Shown piece after piece: positions 47,891 to 56,900 of a stretch of DNA of 64,000 nt. The notes beneath the pieces are model-generated. The model had not been told where the DNA came from. It did not search any database and was given only the letters and a program-made list of their open reading frames with translations. The DNA lies in contig CAWHLA010000006.1 of NCBI GenBank assembly GCA_963830065.1, positions 124,001-188,000 of the forward strand. Direction: 5' to 3'. Each line of letters starts with the position of its first letter. Positions within the stretch are counted from its first letter, which is position 1. The DNA comes from JACCZR01 sp963830065 (lineage in GTDB: Bacteria > Actinomycetota > Thermoleophilia > Solirubrobacterales > Thermoleophilaceae). The position numbers and the translations under genes were made by a program.

Positions 47891-48593
47891 GAGAGCCGAC
47901 GACCGCCTCGTAGAAGCCGTCGCCGTGGCTGGCCGCGGTCACCGTCACCCCCGGAACCGACGTGTCGCCGTTGGCCACCATGAAGAACTCCCGCACGACC
48001 GCGGCCACCTCGGCGTCCTCGCGCGAGTCGCCCACGGCGATGCACTCCTCGCGCGCGTAGCCGCGGGCGCGCATGTGGGTCTCGACGGCGTTGGCCTTCG
48101 AGCAGCGCGCCGGGACGAGGTGGTACACGCGCCGGCCGTCCTCGATCCCGCCGTTGTCGACCAGCCGCAGGCCCTCCAGGCCGGCGTTGACCTGCTCGGC
48201 ATCGACCCTGCCGCGGAACAGGTGGGACACCTCGCGGTCGGTGTGCCATGGCGAGTGAGGCTCGAGGTCGTGGTCGCGCATCAGGCGCGCGGGCTCGCCC
48301 GTCGCCGCGATCTCATCGTGCATCCGGTCGGCGAGCCAGGTGACCTCGCCGTCGATCACCACCCCCGCGCCGAGCTCGAAGATGTAGGAGTCCTGGCCGA
48401 TCAGGCGCGCGTCCTCCATCACCTGGGCCCGGCGGCGACCCGACTTCAGGACGACCTCCACTCCCGCCCGGTGGCAGGCCTCCAGCGCCCGCGCCGCCAG
48501 CAGCGTGAAGCCCCCGTCGCCGTCGCGGAACAGCGAGGCGCCGGGACCCAGCAGGGTCCCGTCGAGATCGGTGTACACGCAGCGCACGGCCAT
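47877..48593 (-). CDS. HAD phosphatase, mannosyl-/glucosyl-3-phosphoglycerate phosphatase-like
   Basis: 238 aa. Motif I VYTDLDGTLLGPG; motif II LKSGRRRAQV; motif III-IV IAVGDSREDAEVAAVV; C-terminal cap FELGAGVVIDGEVTWL, RVYHLVPARCSKANAVETHMRARG. The family is MpgP/HAD-IIB. A glucosyl-3-phosphoglycerate synthase is 0.9 kb away, so dephosphorylation of glucosyl-3-phosphoglycerate is the best guess. Start ATG 48593; minus-strand TAGGCT is 8 nt upstream. Confidence 0.83.
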   Translation of the reverse strand: MAVRCVYTDLDGTLLGPGASLFRDGDGGFTLLAARALEACHRAGVEVVLKSGRRRAQVMEDARLIGQDSYIFELGAGVVIDGEVTWLADRMHDEIAATGEPARLMRDHDLEPHSPWHTDREVSHLFRGRVDAEQVNAGLEGLRLVDNGGIEDGRRVYHLVPARCSKANAVETHMRARGYAREECIAVGDSREDAEVAAVVREFFMVANGDTSVPGVTVTAASHGDGFYEAVVGSLMAR

Positions 48594-48601
48594 GCGCCAC
48601 G

Positions 48602-48607
48602 AGCCTA
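48602..48607 (-). promoter_or_regulatory. -10 element, leaderless start of HAD phosphatase
   Basis: Minus-strand TAGGCT ends 8 nt before ATG 48593. Confidence 0.5.
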
Positions 48608-48618
48608 GATCGCTGCCG

Positions 48619-48963
48619 CTAGCCCGCCTCGGGCTCGAGCAGGAACAGCTCCAGCTCCAGGTCGGGGCCGACGTGGTGCGTGGAGATGAACTGCTTCACC
48701 CGCCGGCCCGTGGCCGTCTCCACCGCATCCACGAAGCGCTGCTCCATCGTCGCCTGGAAGGAGCTGCGCGTCTCGCGCACGAGTGCCTGGCGCTGCATCT
48801 CGATCATCGTCTTCTCGACGTCGGTGTAGATCTCGCCGAGCAGGCAGACGAGCATGTCGTCGCCCATCATCTGTGCCTTGACCGTGGCCGGCTTGCGGCC
48901 GTGATAGCGCTCGTGAAGGTCCACGAGCGCACTAGCAACACCGTCCAGCTGCACCTCGTTCAT
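48619..48963 (-). CDS. DUF2294 family protein, member 2
   Basis: 114 aa. SALVDLHERYHGRKPATVKAQMMGDDMLVCLLGEIYTDVEKTMIEMQ, AVETATGRRVKQFISTHHVGPDLELELFLLE is a full DUF2294 domain. ATG 48963 has GAGAGG at good spacing; ATG 48981 is a weaker alternative. It diverges from member 3, 78 nt apart. Confidence 0.8.
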   Translation of the reverse strand: MNEVQLDGVASALVDLHERYHGRKPATVKAQMMGDDMLVCLLGEIYTDVEKTMIEMQRQALVRETRSSFQATMEQRFVDAVETATGRRVKQFISTHHVGPDLELELFLLEPEAG

Positions 48964-49041
48964 GATCTGCCTCTCGACCATCCTCTGAGTCGGACCGCGC
49001 GAGAGGCAGAGGACGGGAAAGAACCAGGCCGCAGTGCTCTC

Positions 49042-49455
49042 ATGTCCAACCGCGATCCTCGCAACCAGCCCTTCACCGCCGTCACCGCAGAGGGCGCCGC
49101 CGTCACCGCCCAGGGCGATGTGCGCACCGCCATCTCCGACGGCCTGGTGGCGCTGCTGAAGGCCTATTACGGACGCGGTCCCGACCGGGCTAAGACCTAC
49201 GTCACCGACGACCTCGTCGTCTGCCTGCTGCGGGGTGGCTTCACGCCGGTGGAGCAGACCCTGCTCGAGGGCGGTCACGGCGAGGACGTCATCCGTCAGC
49301 GGATGGCGTTCCAGGAGGTCATGCGGGAGCGGTTCGAGCAGGTCGTCGAGGACGCCACCGGGCGCAAGGTCGTCGGGTTCATGTCCGGAAACCAGCAGGA
49401 CCCCGACATGATCTGCGAGGTCTTCGTGCTGGCCCGCAACGACCTCACGAGCTGA
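49042..49455 (+). CDS. DUF2294 family protein, member 3
   Basis: 137 aa. SDGLVALLKAYYGRGPDRAKTYVTDDLVVCLLRGGFTPVEQTLLEGG, DATGRKVVGFMSGNQQDPDMICEVFVL is the most canonical DUF2294 in the window. An N-terminal acidic/alanine stretch (TAVTAEGAAVTAQGD) precedes it. The ATG 49042 has no clear ribosome site. Members 2 and 3 diverge from a 78-nt spacer. Confidence 0.82.
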   Translation: MSNRDPRNQPFTAVTAEGAAVTAQGDVRTAISDGLVALLKAYYGRGPDRAKTYVTDDLVVCLLRGGFTPVEQTLLEGGHGEDVIRQRMAFQEVMRERFEQVVEDATGRKVVGFMSGNQQDPDMICEVFVLARNDLTS

Positions 49456-49474
49456 CCTCGAGGGGCGGCGGGGC

Positions 49475-50356
49475 TCAGGCCGACGCCCGCAGGGAGGCGA
49501 AGGGCGGGCGTTCGATCAGCTCGACCTGCACCAGGCGCCCGTCCGCGGCCTGGAAGGGCGGGGCCTCCTCGTCGAGCAGACGGCCCTCGCCTCGCAGGCG
49601 CTCGAGGATCACCCCCAGCACGGCATAGGCCATCGGCCCGAGTTGCTCCAGCGACTGGTGGCGGTTGCGCCGCTCGTCGAGGTCGACCTGGGCCATGGCC
49701 TCGGTGCCCACCAGGTCGCGCGCGTGGAGCAGCATCGAGGTCTCGATGGCGTAGCCGCAGGCAAACGGCAGGCGCTCGAACAGGGAGCGCCGGGCCGCCA
49801 CCTCTCCGGCCAGCGGCTGCGTGAACGCGGCCAGGTCGGGATAGAAGGCACTGAACAGCGGCCGGGCCATCAGCTCGGTCACCCGGCCGCCCCCCGCGGG
49901 GCTGTCCACGGACTCGCCGGCGAACGGCCGCCGGAAGCTGCCCTTGACGAACTCGACCCCCTCCTCGACCAGCAGCGGTCCGAGCAGCCCACAGACGAAG
50001 TGGCCCTGGAAGCCGCGGGTGTCGGAGTCCATGTACACGACGAGATCGCCGCGGGCCACCGACAGCGCCCGCCACATCGCGTCGCCCTTGCCGAGCACGG
50101 GACCGAGCTCGTCCACCAGCTCCGACTCCTGGTAGACCTCGGCGCCCGCCGAACGGGCCCGGTCGGCGGTGCCGTCCTCCGACGCCGCGTCGACCACCAG
50201 CACCTGGTCGATCAGGTTGAGCCCGGTGAGCGTCTCCACGATCGGGCCGATGGTGTCGGCCACCTCGCGTCCGGGCAGCACCACGGTGACGGTCTCGCGT
50301 TTGCGCTCGCGCAGCAGCTCGGCGGGGAAGTCAGAGTGATGAAAACTGGAAATCAA
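49475..50356 (-). CDS. gpgS: Glucosyl-3-phosphoglycerate synthase (GT81)
   Basis: 293 aa. VTVVLPGREVADTIGPIVETL, VVDAASEDGTADRARSAGAEVYQESEL, GKGDAMWRALSVARGDLVVYMDSDTRGF, FVCGLLGPLLVEEGVEFVKGSFRRPF, GGGRVTELMARPLFSAFYPDLAAFTQPLAGEVAARRSLFERLPFACGYAIETSMLL and QVDLDERRNRHQSLEQL match GpgS throughout. It joins glucose from an NDP-sugar to 3-phosphoglycerate, the first step to glucosylglycerate. The start TTG 50356 is inferred. The HAD phosphatase at 47877 could do the next step. Confidence 0.88.
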   Translation of the reverse strand: MISSFHHSDFPAELLRERKRETVTVVLPGREVADTIGPIVETLTGLNLIDQVLVVDAASEDGTADRARSAGAEVYQESELVDELGPVLGKGDAMWRALSVARGDLVVYMDSDTRGFQGHFVCGLLGPLLVEEGVEFVKGSFRRPFAGESVDSPAGGGRVTELMARPLFSAFYPDLAAFTQPLAGEVAARRSLFERLPFACGYAIETSMLLHARDLVGTEAMAQVDLDERRNRHQSLEQLGPMAYAVLGVILERLRGEGRLLDEEAPPFQAADGRLVQVELIERPPFASLRASA

Positions 50357-50363
50357 GCGCGCC

Positions 50364-50369
50364 TACTAT
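50364..50369 (+). promoter_or_regulatory. -10 element, leaderless start of polysaccharide deacetylase
   Basis: TACTAT followed by 8 nt and GTG 50378. No ribosome site. It lies in the 21-nt gap to the divergent gpgS start. Confidence 0.5.
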
Positions 50370-50377
50370 GCCTGCCC

Positions 50378-50935
50378 GTGATCGCCTTGACCTTCGATGA
50401 CGGTCCCGATCCCGTCTGGACGCCGCGTGTGCTCGACGCTCTGGACAGAGCGCAGGCGCGGGCCACTTTCTTCGTGATCGCTCCCAGGGCCGCCCGATAC
50501 CCGCATCTCATCCGCCAAATCCAGGCCGCGGGTCACTCCGTGGAACATCACTGCGTACGACACGTCCGACATACGGAGTGCACCGAGGATCAGGTCGAAT
50601 CCGACACCCGCGCCGGCCTGGAGTGCCTGCTCTCGCTGGGAGCGACCGCGACCCGGTGGCGGACGCCCTGGGGGATCTCCGCGCCGTTCACCGAGCGGGT
50701 GGCCCGCCGCCACCGGCTCAGCCTCACCCGCTGGGCGGCCGATTCCCACGACTGGGCCGGAGGTGACGCCGAGTCGATGCTGGCGTTCATCGCCCCGGAG
50801 CTCGAGCATGGCGGCGAGGTCCTGATGCACGACGGCATCGGCCCCGGGGCGCGTCGCACGGACTGCTCGGAGACCGTGCGACTGATCGGTGCGATCTCCC
50901 GCCACGCTGCCGAGCGCGGGCTGGCGCTGCTGTGA
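50378..50935 (+). CDS. Polysaccharide deacetylase (NodB domain, CE4)
   Basis: 185 aa. VIALTFDDGPDPVWTPRVLDAL has the catalytic DD pair at the very N-terminus; ATFFVIAPRAARYPHLIRQIQAAGHSVEHHCVRHVRH keeps a His motif, and TRWRTPWGISAPF and VLMHDGIG are motifs 3 and 5. No signal peptide, so it is presumably cytoplasmic. The canonical HSxxH reads HHCVRHVRH. GTG 50378 has a -10 at 8 nt. Coupled to the next gene by GTGA. Confidence 0.87.
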   Translation: MIALTFDDGPDPVWTPRVLDALDRAQARATFFVIAPRAARYPHLIRQIQAAGHSVEHHCVRHVRHTECTEDQVESDTRAGLECLLSLGATATRWRTPWGISAPFTERVARRHRLSLTRWAADSHDWAGGDAESMLAFIAPELEHGGEVLMHDGIGPGARRTDCSETVRLIGAISRHAAERGLALL

Positions 50936-52002
50936 CCGCCGTCCCCGCCCAGGCCACCGGCCCGGCCCTCGACGAGGTGCTCGCCGGCATCGCGGCCGGT
51001 GCGGCCGAGCGCGACCGCGTCCCCGCCTTCCCCGCCGAGCCCTTCCGCGCGCTGGAGAGCGCCGGGGTCCTCCGGCTCACGGTGCCGGGCGACGACGGGC
51101 GCTCGCCGGTGTCGGCCGCCGCGGAGTGGTCCGCCGTGCGCCGGGTGTCGGCCGCCGACGCCAGCGTGGGTCGCGTGCTCGACGGCCACTTCAACGCTGT
51201 CGAGCGGCTGGCCCTGCTGCTCGAGGATCCGCTGCGCTCCGAGGAGATGCGCGCGGTCGAGGCGGGACACAGGCGACTCGGGGTCTGGGGGGCCGACCCC
51301 ACGCCGGGCGAAGGCGAGCCCGCGCGACTGACCCCCGACGGGACGGTCGAGGGAGTGAAGGTGTTCTGCTCGGGTGCCGGCGGCCTCGACCGCGCGCTGG
51401 TACTCGTGCGAGGAGACGAGCCGGGCCCGCCGCTGCTGGCCTACGTGGATCTGGCCGAGGGAGCGACGGTGGACCTCGCGTGGTACCGGGGCGCCGGCAT
51501 GCGGGCCTCTGAGAGCCACCGCGTCGTCTTCTCGGGCGCGAGGGTGGTGGCCGTACTCGGCGAGCCCGGAGAGCTCGCCCGCGAGCCGTGGTTCGGCCGC
51601 GACGCGATCCGCACGGCCGCCACCTGGGCGGGAGCGGCCGACTCCGCGTTGGAGGCGATGCTCCAAGACGCCGGGCGGCGCTCGGACGAGGACATCGTCG
51701 CGCTGGCCGCGGGCCGGGCTCTGAGCGCCCGCGGCACGATCGATGCCTGGTTCGAGAAGGCTGCCGCCGAGATCGAGCGCGATCCACAGGCGCCGACGGC
51801 CGACCTCTCCGTGTTGCTGCGCCACGAGGTCGCCCAGGCCTGCCGGGCGATACTCGGTGCGGCCGAGGCCGCGCTGGGCTCCCGGCCCTTCGCAGAAGGA
51901 GACACCCTGGACCGCGCTCGGCGGGACCTCGGGATCTTCCTCCTTCAGCACCGGCTCGACCCGATGTTGGCCCGCGTCGGACGGCGCGCTCTGGGTACTT
52001 GA
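50932..52002 (+). CDS. Acyl-CoA dehydrogenase family protein
   Basis: 356 aa. AAERDRVPAFPAEPFRALESAGVLRLTVPGDDG, ADASVGRVLDGHFNAVERLAL (N-terminal helices), VKVFCSGAGGLDRALVLV (central beta domain), and a C-terminal helical part with RTAATWAGAADSALEAM, LRHEVAQACRAILGAAEAALG, FLLQHRLDPMLA. The organisation is that of acyl-CoA dehydrogenases or FMN-dependent DszC/HsaA-type monooxygenases; the catalytic Glu is not obvious. Cotranscribed with the deacetylase and the following methyltransferase. Confidence 0.78.
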   Translation: MTAVPAQATGPALDEVLAGIAAGAAERDRVPAFPAEPFRALESAGVLRLTVPGDDGRSPVSAAAEWSAVRRVSAADASVGRVLDGHFNAVERLALLLEDPLRSEEMRAVEAGHRRLGVWGADPTPGEGEPARLTPDGTVEGVKVFCSGAGGLDRALVLVRGDEPGPPLLAYVDLAEGATVDLAWYRGAGMRASESHRVVFSGARVVAVLGEPGELAREPWFGRDAIRTAATWAGAADSALEAMLQDAGRRSDEDIVALAAGRALSARGTIDAWFEKAAAEIERDPQAPTADLSVLLRHEVAQACRAILGAAEAALGSRPFAEGDTLDRARRDLGIFLLQHRLDPMLARVGRRALGT

Positions 52003-52007
52003 GCGCC

Positions 52008-52577
52008 GTGAGACTGGAGCGGGACTACTTCGAGGATCTCTACGCCGCCGACGAAGATCCCTGGCGCTTCACCACGAGCGCGTACGAGCGAGACAAGTAC
52101 GACCACACGATGGCCGCTCTCGAGGGCCGCCGGTTCGCCCGCGGCCTCGAGTTCGGGTGCTCGATCGGCGTGCTGACCGAGCGGCTGGCCGGGGTCTGCG
52201 AGGAGCTCGTGGCGGTCGACGTGTCGGAGCGCGCCGTGGCCAGCGCCCGTGAACGCCTGGCGGGCCGCGACGGCGTCGAGGTCGAGCGCCGCTCGCTTCC
52301 GGAGGAGACGCCCGACGGGCCGTTCGACCTGATCGTCTGCTCGGAGGTCCTCTACTACTTCGACGCCGAGCTGCTGTCCGTGGTGCTGAACGAGCTCGGT
52401 GCCCGGCTGGTGGCCGGAGGGAGCCTGCTCGCCGTGCACTGGCGCCCGCAGACCCGGACATATCCGCTCCAGGGCGACGAGGCCCATGAGCTGCTTCGGT
52501 TGCGGCCGGGCTTCGAGCTCGGCTTCTCCGAGCACACCGAGCACTACCTCCTCGACCGTCTCGACCGGCCCACGTGA
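52008..52577 (+). CDS. SAM-dependent methyltransferase, NodS-like
   Basis: 189 aa. YFEDLYAADEDPWRFTTSAYERDKYDHTMAAL is the NodS/nodulation-methyltransferase N-terminus; motif I GLEFGCSIGVLTERLA, motif II VDVSERAVASARERL, and DLIVCSEVLYYF (post-II). No substrate is evident. GTG 52008, or TTG 51999 overlapping the previous stop, starts it. The 3' end overlaps the FAD-oxidoreductase start (GTGA). Confidence 0.83.
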   Translation: MRLERDYFEDLYAADEDPWRFTTSAYERDKYDHTMAALEGRRFARGLEFGCSIGVLTERLAGVCEELVAVDVSERAVASARERLAGRDGVEVERRSLPEETPDGPFDLIVCSEVLYYFDAELLSVVLNELGARLVAGGSLLAVHWRPQTRTYPLQGDEAHELLRLRPGFELGFSEHTEHYLLDRLDRPT

Positions 52578-53741
52578 GCGGCGAAGACCGGGTCGTGATC
52601 GTGGGCGCCGGCCCAGCGGGGCTGTCGGCCGCGCGCGGATACCGGGAGGCCGGAGGCGAGGCCGAGGTGGTCCTGCTGGGGGCCGAGCCGCACCACCCCT
52701 ACGAGCGCCCGCCGCTGACCAAGCACTACCTGCGCGGGGAGCACGGCCGCGACGAGCTGTTCATGGAACCGGCCGGCCGCTACCGCGAGCTGGGGATCGA
52801 CCTCCGCCTCGGGCGCGCCGTGGCCGAGCTGGACCCCGATTCCCACCTGGTGGTGACCGAGGACGGCGAAGAGCTGCGCTTCGGGGGCTGCGTCCTGGCC
52901 ACCGGGTCGGAGCCGCTGCGCCTGCCGGTGCCGGGGGGCGACGGCGAGCACCTGCTCACGATCCGTGCGATGGAGGACTCCGAGCGCCTGCAGTCCCAGT
53001 CCGCGAGCGGAGTTACGACGACTGTGGTGGGCTCAGGTTTCATCGGCTGCGAAACGGCGGCCTCGCTGGCCATGCGCGGCTGCCGCGTGACCCTGGTCAG
53101 CGACGACGAGTCGCCGCACGCCGAGCGCCTGGGCGACGAGGTGGGGGCGATCCTCACCGAGTGGCTCCACGAGGCGGGCGTGACCACCCGCATGGGCGCC
53201 GAGGTCGACGGCTTCGGCGAGGACGGCCGCTCGGTCTCGGTCGGGGGCGATGAGGTGATCGGCGACGTGACGGTGGTGGCCGCCGGCATCGTGCCTCGAG
53301 TCGGGCTGGCCGAGGAGGCTGGGCTAGAGGTAGAGGAGGGACGGGTGTGCACCGACGCCTCGATGCGCACCAGCGCGCGACCGCGTGTTCGCCGCGGGCG
53401 ACATCGCGCTCGCCGAGAACGGGACGGCCGGCCGCCGACTGCCGGTGGAGCACTGGGGCGAGGCCCTGACCCAGGGAGAGGTCGCCGGCCGGGCGCTCGC
53501 GGGGGAGGACGCTCGGTGGGAGCAGGCCCCCGGGTTCTGGTCCACGATCGGCGAGCGCACCCTGAAGTACGTCGCCTGGGGGGACGGCCACGACGAGGTC
53601 CGGCTCGATCGCGGCGACGATGGCTCGTTCACGGCCTGGTACGGCCAGGACGGGGTCACGGTCGGGGTCCTAACGCACGAGCGCGACGACGACTACGAGC
53701 GCGGCCGCACCCTCGTCGAGGGCGGGGAGGCGCTGCCGTGA
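52574..53741 (+). pseudogene. Ferredoxin-reductase-like FAD/NAD(P) oxidoreductase, one-base frameshift near 53380
   Basis: FAD motif VVIVGAGPAGLSAARGYREAGG, HPYERPPLTKHYLRGE, LATGSEPLRLPVPGGDG, NAD motif VVGSGFIGCETAASLAMRG, and TVVAAGIVPRVGLAEEAGLEV belong to the ferredoxin/rubredoxin reductase family. At 53373-53384 (GCGCGACCGCGTG) the frame shifts by one base. The conserved C-terminus RVFAAGDIALAENGT, LPVEHWGEALTQGEVAGRAL and WSTIGERTLKYVAWGDG then continues to 53741. Repaired length is about 389 aa, normal for the family. It follows the methyltransferase with an overlap. Confidence 0.8.
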
Positions 53742-54524
53742 GGAACACGATCGCGCCTCCCACGGGGGACCTACAGGCCTGCGTCGTAGTGCCCGCGCGC
53801 GACGAGGAGTGACTGGATCGGGCCGTGCCTGGACGCGCTCGGCGCGCAGACGGGCCTCCAGCCCGGCTCGTGGGAGGTGCTGCTCGTACTCGACCACTGC
53901 CGCGATGGGACCCGGGGGCGCGCGCTGGAGTCGGCAGCCGCGCACCCGCACCTCGCGCTCCACCTCCTCGATGGCCCCGGGCGGGGCTCCGGAGGCGCCC
54001 GGGCCACGGGGATGGACGCCGCCTGCGAGCGGCTGCACGCGGTCGGCAGGCCTCACGGCCTGATCGCGTCGACCGACGCCGACACGCGGGTGGCGCCCGA
54101 CTGGCTCGCCCGCCAGCTCGAGCTCGCACGCGGCGGTTCCCGGGCGATCGGCGGGCGGATCGAGCTCTGCCCCGTCGAGCGCGAGGAGCTGCACCAGTCG
54201 GTGGTCGCAGGCCACAGGGAACAGTCCCTGACCCGCTTCGAGCGAGTCCGCGCGCAGCTCCCCGACGACGGATCGGTGGCCGACCACTGGCAGTTCAGCG
54301 GAGCGTCGATGGCGGTCACCGCCGACACCTACCGGGCGGTCGGCGGCCTCGGCGACAACGTCCACTCGGAGGACGAGGCCCTCGAGCGCGCCCTGCTGGA
54401 GCGCGGGGTGCCGATCGAGCGCCGCCTGGAGGTGAGGGTCACGACCTCAGCCCGGCTCCACGGCCGCGCCTCGCACGGGCTGGCCCGCCTGCTGCGGACG
54501 CTGGCGGCCGAACCCCTCGACTAG
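53738..54524 (+). pseudogene. Family 2-type glycosyltransferase, one-base frameshift near 53810
   Basis: GTG 53738 overlaps the flavoprotein stop and begins RNTIAPPTGDLQACVVVPARDEE. That frame stops at once (TGA 53810), but skipping the T at 53810 gives DWIGPCLDALGAQTGLQPGSWEVLLVLDHCRDGT. GSGGARATGMDAACERL, LIASTDADTRVAPDWLARQL and the acceptor region GASMAVTADTYRAVGGL, HSEDEALERALLERGVPI then follow. The layout is that of GT2 transferases (DxD in DADT). Repaired length is about 262 aa. No sugar donor can be named. Confidence 0.78.
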
Positions 54525-54531
54525 CCGCGCC

Positions 54532-54537
54532 TACCAT
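54532..54537 (+). promoter_or_regulatory. -10 element, leaderless start of mrfA
   Basis: TACCAT is followed by 8 nt and the GTG 54546. No ribosome site. Confidence 0.5.
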
Positions 54538-54545
54538 GACCGCTG

Positions 54546-56816
54546 GTGTCCAGCGTCAACACGGCCAGCCCTTGGGACGCCCTGCTCGAGCAGGGGCGCG
54601 AGGACGGTCGGCTCGCCGCGACCGGGCGGGAGAAGGCACTCACGGGCCGGGCTCGAGAGCTGCCCGGTGACCTCCACCCGGCGGTGCTCGGCGGGCTGCA
54701 GACGGCGGGGATCGAGAAGCTGTGGTCACACCAGGCCGAGGCCTACGAGGCCGCCCGCGAGGGCCCGGTCATCGTCACCACCGGCACCGCGAGCGGCAAG
54801 TCGCTGGCCTTCAACCTGCCGGTGCTCCAGACGCTGGCGCAGGACCCGCGCGCGCGGGCGCTGTACCTGTATCCCACCAAGGCCCTCGCCCAGGACCAGG
54901 CACGCAAGCTGAGCGCGCTGCGCACGCCGTTCCTGCGCCACGCGATCTACGACGGCGACACGCCGCGCGAAGAGCGCCGGGCCATCCGCAGCCGCTCCAA
55001 CCTGATCCTCACCAATCCCGACATGCTGCACGTGGGGGTGCTGCCCAACCACCGCCACTGGGGCGACGTGCTGGCCAACCTGGCCTGGATCGTGGTGGAC
55101 GAGGCGCACGTCTACCGCGGGGTGTTCGGTTCGCACGTGGCCAACGTCCTGCGCCGCCTGCGGCGCATGGCGCGCGCCTACGGCACCGAGCCGCGCACGA
55201 TGCTCACCAGCGCGACCATCGCCAACCCCGCCGACCTGGCGCAGCGGCTCACCGGCCAGGAGCACCAGCTCGTGGACAACGACGGCGCACCGCGCCACGA
55301 CCGCAAGATCGCCATGTGGAACCCGCCGCTGCTCGACGAGAAGCTGGGCACCCGGGGCTCGTCGATGGGCGAGGCCGCGGAGCTGTTGAGCGAGCTGGTC
55401 GAGCAGGGCGCGCGAACGATCTGCTTCATGAAGTCCCGGCGCGGCGTGGAGCTGGTCCAGCGCTTCACGCGGCTGCGGCTGGAGGACGCCGGCCGCGGGG
55501 ACCTGGCCGAGCGGATCGCCCCTTACCGCGCGGGCTACACCCCAGCCCAGCGGCGAGAGATCGAGCACCGGCTCACCGAGGGCGACCTGCTCGCCGTGGT
55601 GGCCACCAACGCGTTGGAGCTGGGCATCGACATCGGCGAGCTGGACGCCGCGATCTGCGTGACCTTCCCGGGCACCGTCGCCAGCCTGCGCCAGATGTGG
55701 GGCCGTGCCGGCCGCCGCGGCACGGGGCTGGCGCTGTACGTGGCCGGCGACGACGCGCTGGACCAGTTCTTCTGCCGCCACCCGAACGACTTCCTCGAAC
55801 GCCCGGTGGAGGCGGCCATCCTCGATCACACCTCCGAGGAGATCCACCTCGCCCACCTGGCCGCGGCGGCCTACGAGCTGCCGTTGACCGGCGAGGACGC
55901 CGACGTCTTCGGGCCCGACTGGGAGCGCTTCGCCAGGCGCCTGGTGTCCGTCGGCGAGCTGCGCGAGAAGGGCGGCCGGTACGTGGTTCGCGGCGAGGGC
56001 TACCCGGCGGGGAAGATCGCGCTCCGGTCGGCCTCGGCCGACAGCGTGGCCATCGTCGAGGACGAGGGCGGCGAGGTGATCGGGACGGTGGAGGCCAGCC
56101 GCTCCCACGGCGCCGTGCACCAGGGCGCGGTGTACCTGCACATGGGCACCTCCTACGAGGTCGAGGAGCTGGATCTGCGCGCGCGACGGGCGCTGGTGCG
56201 CAAGTTCTCCGGCGACTGGTACACCCAGCCCAAGAAGGAGACCGACACCTGGATCGAGCGGGTGTTGGAGGAGCGCATGATCGGCGACATCTCACTGTCG
56301 TTCGGTGAGGTGTCGGTCACCGACCAGGTGGTCGCGTTCCAGAAGAAGCGGGTGAGCGACCACGAGGTGCTCGACCTGGTCACGCTCGACCTGCCCGAGC
56401 AGACCTTCTCCACCCAGGCGCTGTGGTACGAGCTGCCCGAGGGCGTGTTGGGCGACTTCCCGATGGACCTGCTGCTCGGCTCGCTGCACGCCGCCGAGCA
56501 CTCGCAGATCGCCGTGCTGCCACTGCTGGCCATGTGCGACCGCTGGGACATCGGCGGCCTGTCCACGAACTACCACGCTCAGACGGGCAAGCCGACGGTG
56601 TTCATCTACGACGGCCACCCCGGCGGCATCGGGATCGCCCGCCAGGGCTACGAGCGCTTCGAGGGGCTGGTGCGGGACGCCATCCGGCTGATCGCCGAGT
56701 GCCCCTGCGAGAAGGGGTGCCCCTCGTGCGTGCAGTCGCCCAAGTGCGGGAACCTCAACGAGCCGCTGGCCAAGAACGGCGCCCGCGAGCTGCTCACGCG
56801 CATGGACACCGCCTAG
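54546..56816 (+). CDS. mrfA: DEAD/DEAH-box helicase, MrfA/YprA-Hrq1 family
   Basis: 756 aa. Walker A VTTGTASGKSLAFNLPVLQ near residue 78, motif Ib LYPTKALAQDQARKL, DEAH box IVVDEAHVYRGVFGSH near 184, TSATIANP (motif III), VATNALELGIDIG (V) and MWGRAGRRGTGLALYV (VI). The C-terminal DUF1998-type domain has the four-cysteine cluster CPCEKGCPSCVQSPKCGN near 718. The Bacillus subtilis relative works in repair of mitomycin-type DNA damage with an exonuclease, MrfB; no MrfB gene was seen here. Ends at 56816; a 205-nt gap follows. Confidence 0.9.
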   Translation: MSSVNTASPWDALLEQGREDGRLAATGREKALTGRARELPGDLHPAVLGGLQTAGIEKLWSHQAEAYEAAREGPVIVTTGTASGKSLAFNLPVLQTLAQDPRARALYLYPTKALAQDQARKLSALRTPFLRHAIYDGDTPREERRAIRSRSNLILTNPDMLHVGVLPNHRHWGDVLANLAWIVVDEAHVYRGVFGSHVANVLRRLRRMARAYGTEPRTMLTSATIANPADLAQRLTGQEHQLVDNDGAPRHDRKIAMWNPPLLDEKLGTRGSSMGEAAELLSELVEQGARTICFMKSRRGVELVQRFTRLRLEDAGRGDLAERIAPYRAGYTPAQRREIEHRLTEGDLLAVVATNALELGIDIGELDAAICVTFPGTVASLRQMWGRAGRRGTGLALYVAGDDALDQFFCRHPNDFLERPVEAAILDHTSEEIHLAHLAAAAYELPLTGEDADVFGPDWERFARRLVSVGELREKGGRYVVRGEGYPAGKIALRSASADSVAIVEDEGGEVIGTVEASRSHGAVHQGAVYLHMGTSYEVEELDLRARRALVRKFSGDWYTQPKKETDTWIERVLEERMIGDISLSFGEVSVTDQVVAFQKKRVSDHEVLDLVTLDLPEQTFSTQALWYELPEGVLGDFPMDLLLGSLHAAEHSQIAVLPLLAMCDRWDIGGLSTNYHAQTGKPTVFIYDGHPGGIGIARQGYERFEGLVRDAIRLIAECPCEKGCPSCVQSPKCGNLNEPLAKNGARELLTRMDTA

Positions 56817-56884
56817 GGCGGTCCCGTCGGGATCGTGCGTCCGGGGCGTTCCGGAACCGAGCTGGGCGCCGGCCGCGAGCGGAG

Positions 56885-56900
56885 CCGATGCGAGCATCGG
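56885..56900 (+). other. Hairpin in the gap before the M23 peptidase gene
   Basis: CCGATG (56885-56890), loop CGAG, CATCGG (56895-56900), inside a 205-nt gap (56817-57021) that is GC-rich with many GAGCG/GCGAG repeats. It may terminate mrfA or be part of a structured leader. I compared it with c-di-AMP riboswitch features and could not confirm a match. Confidence 0.3.
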
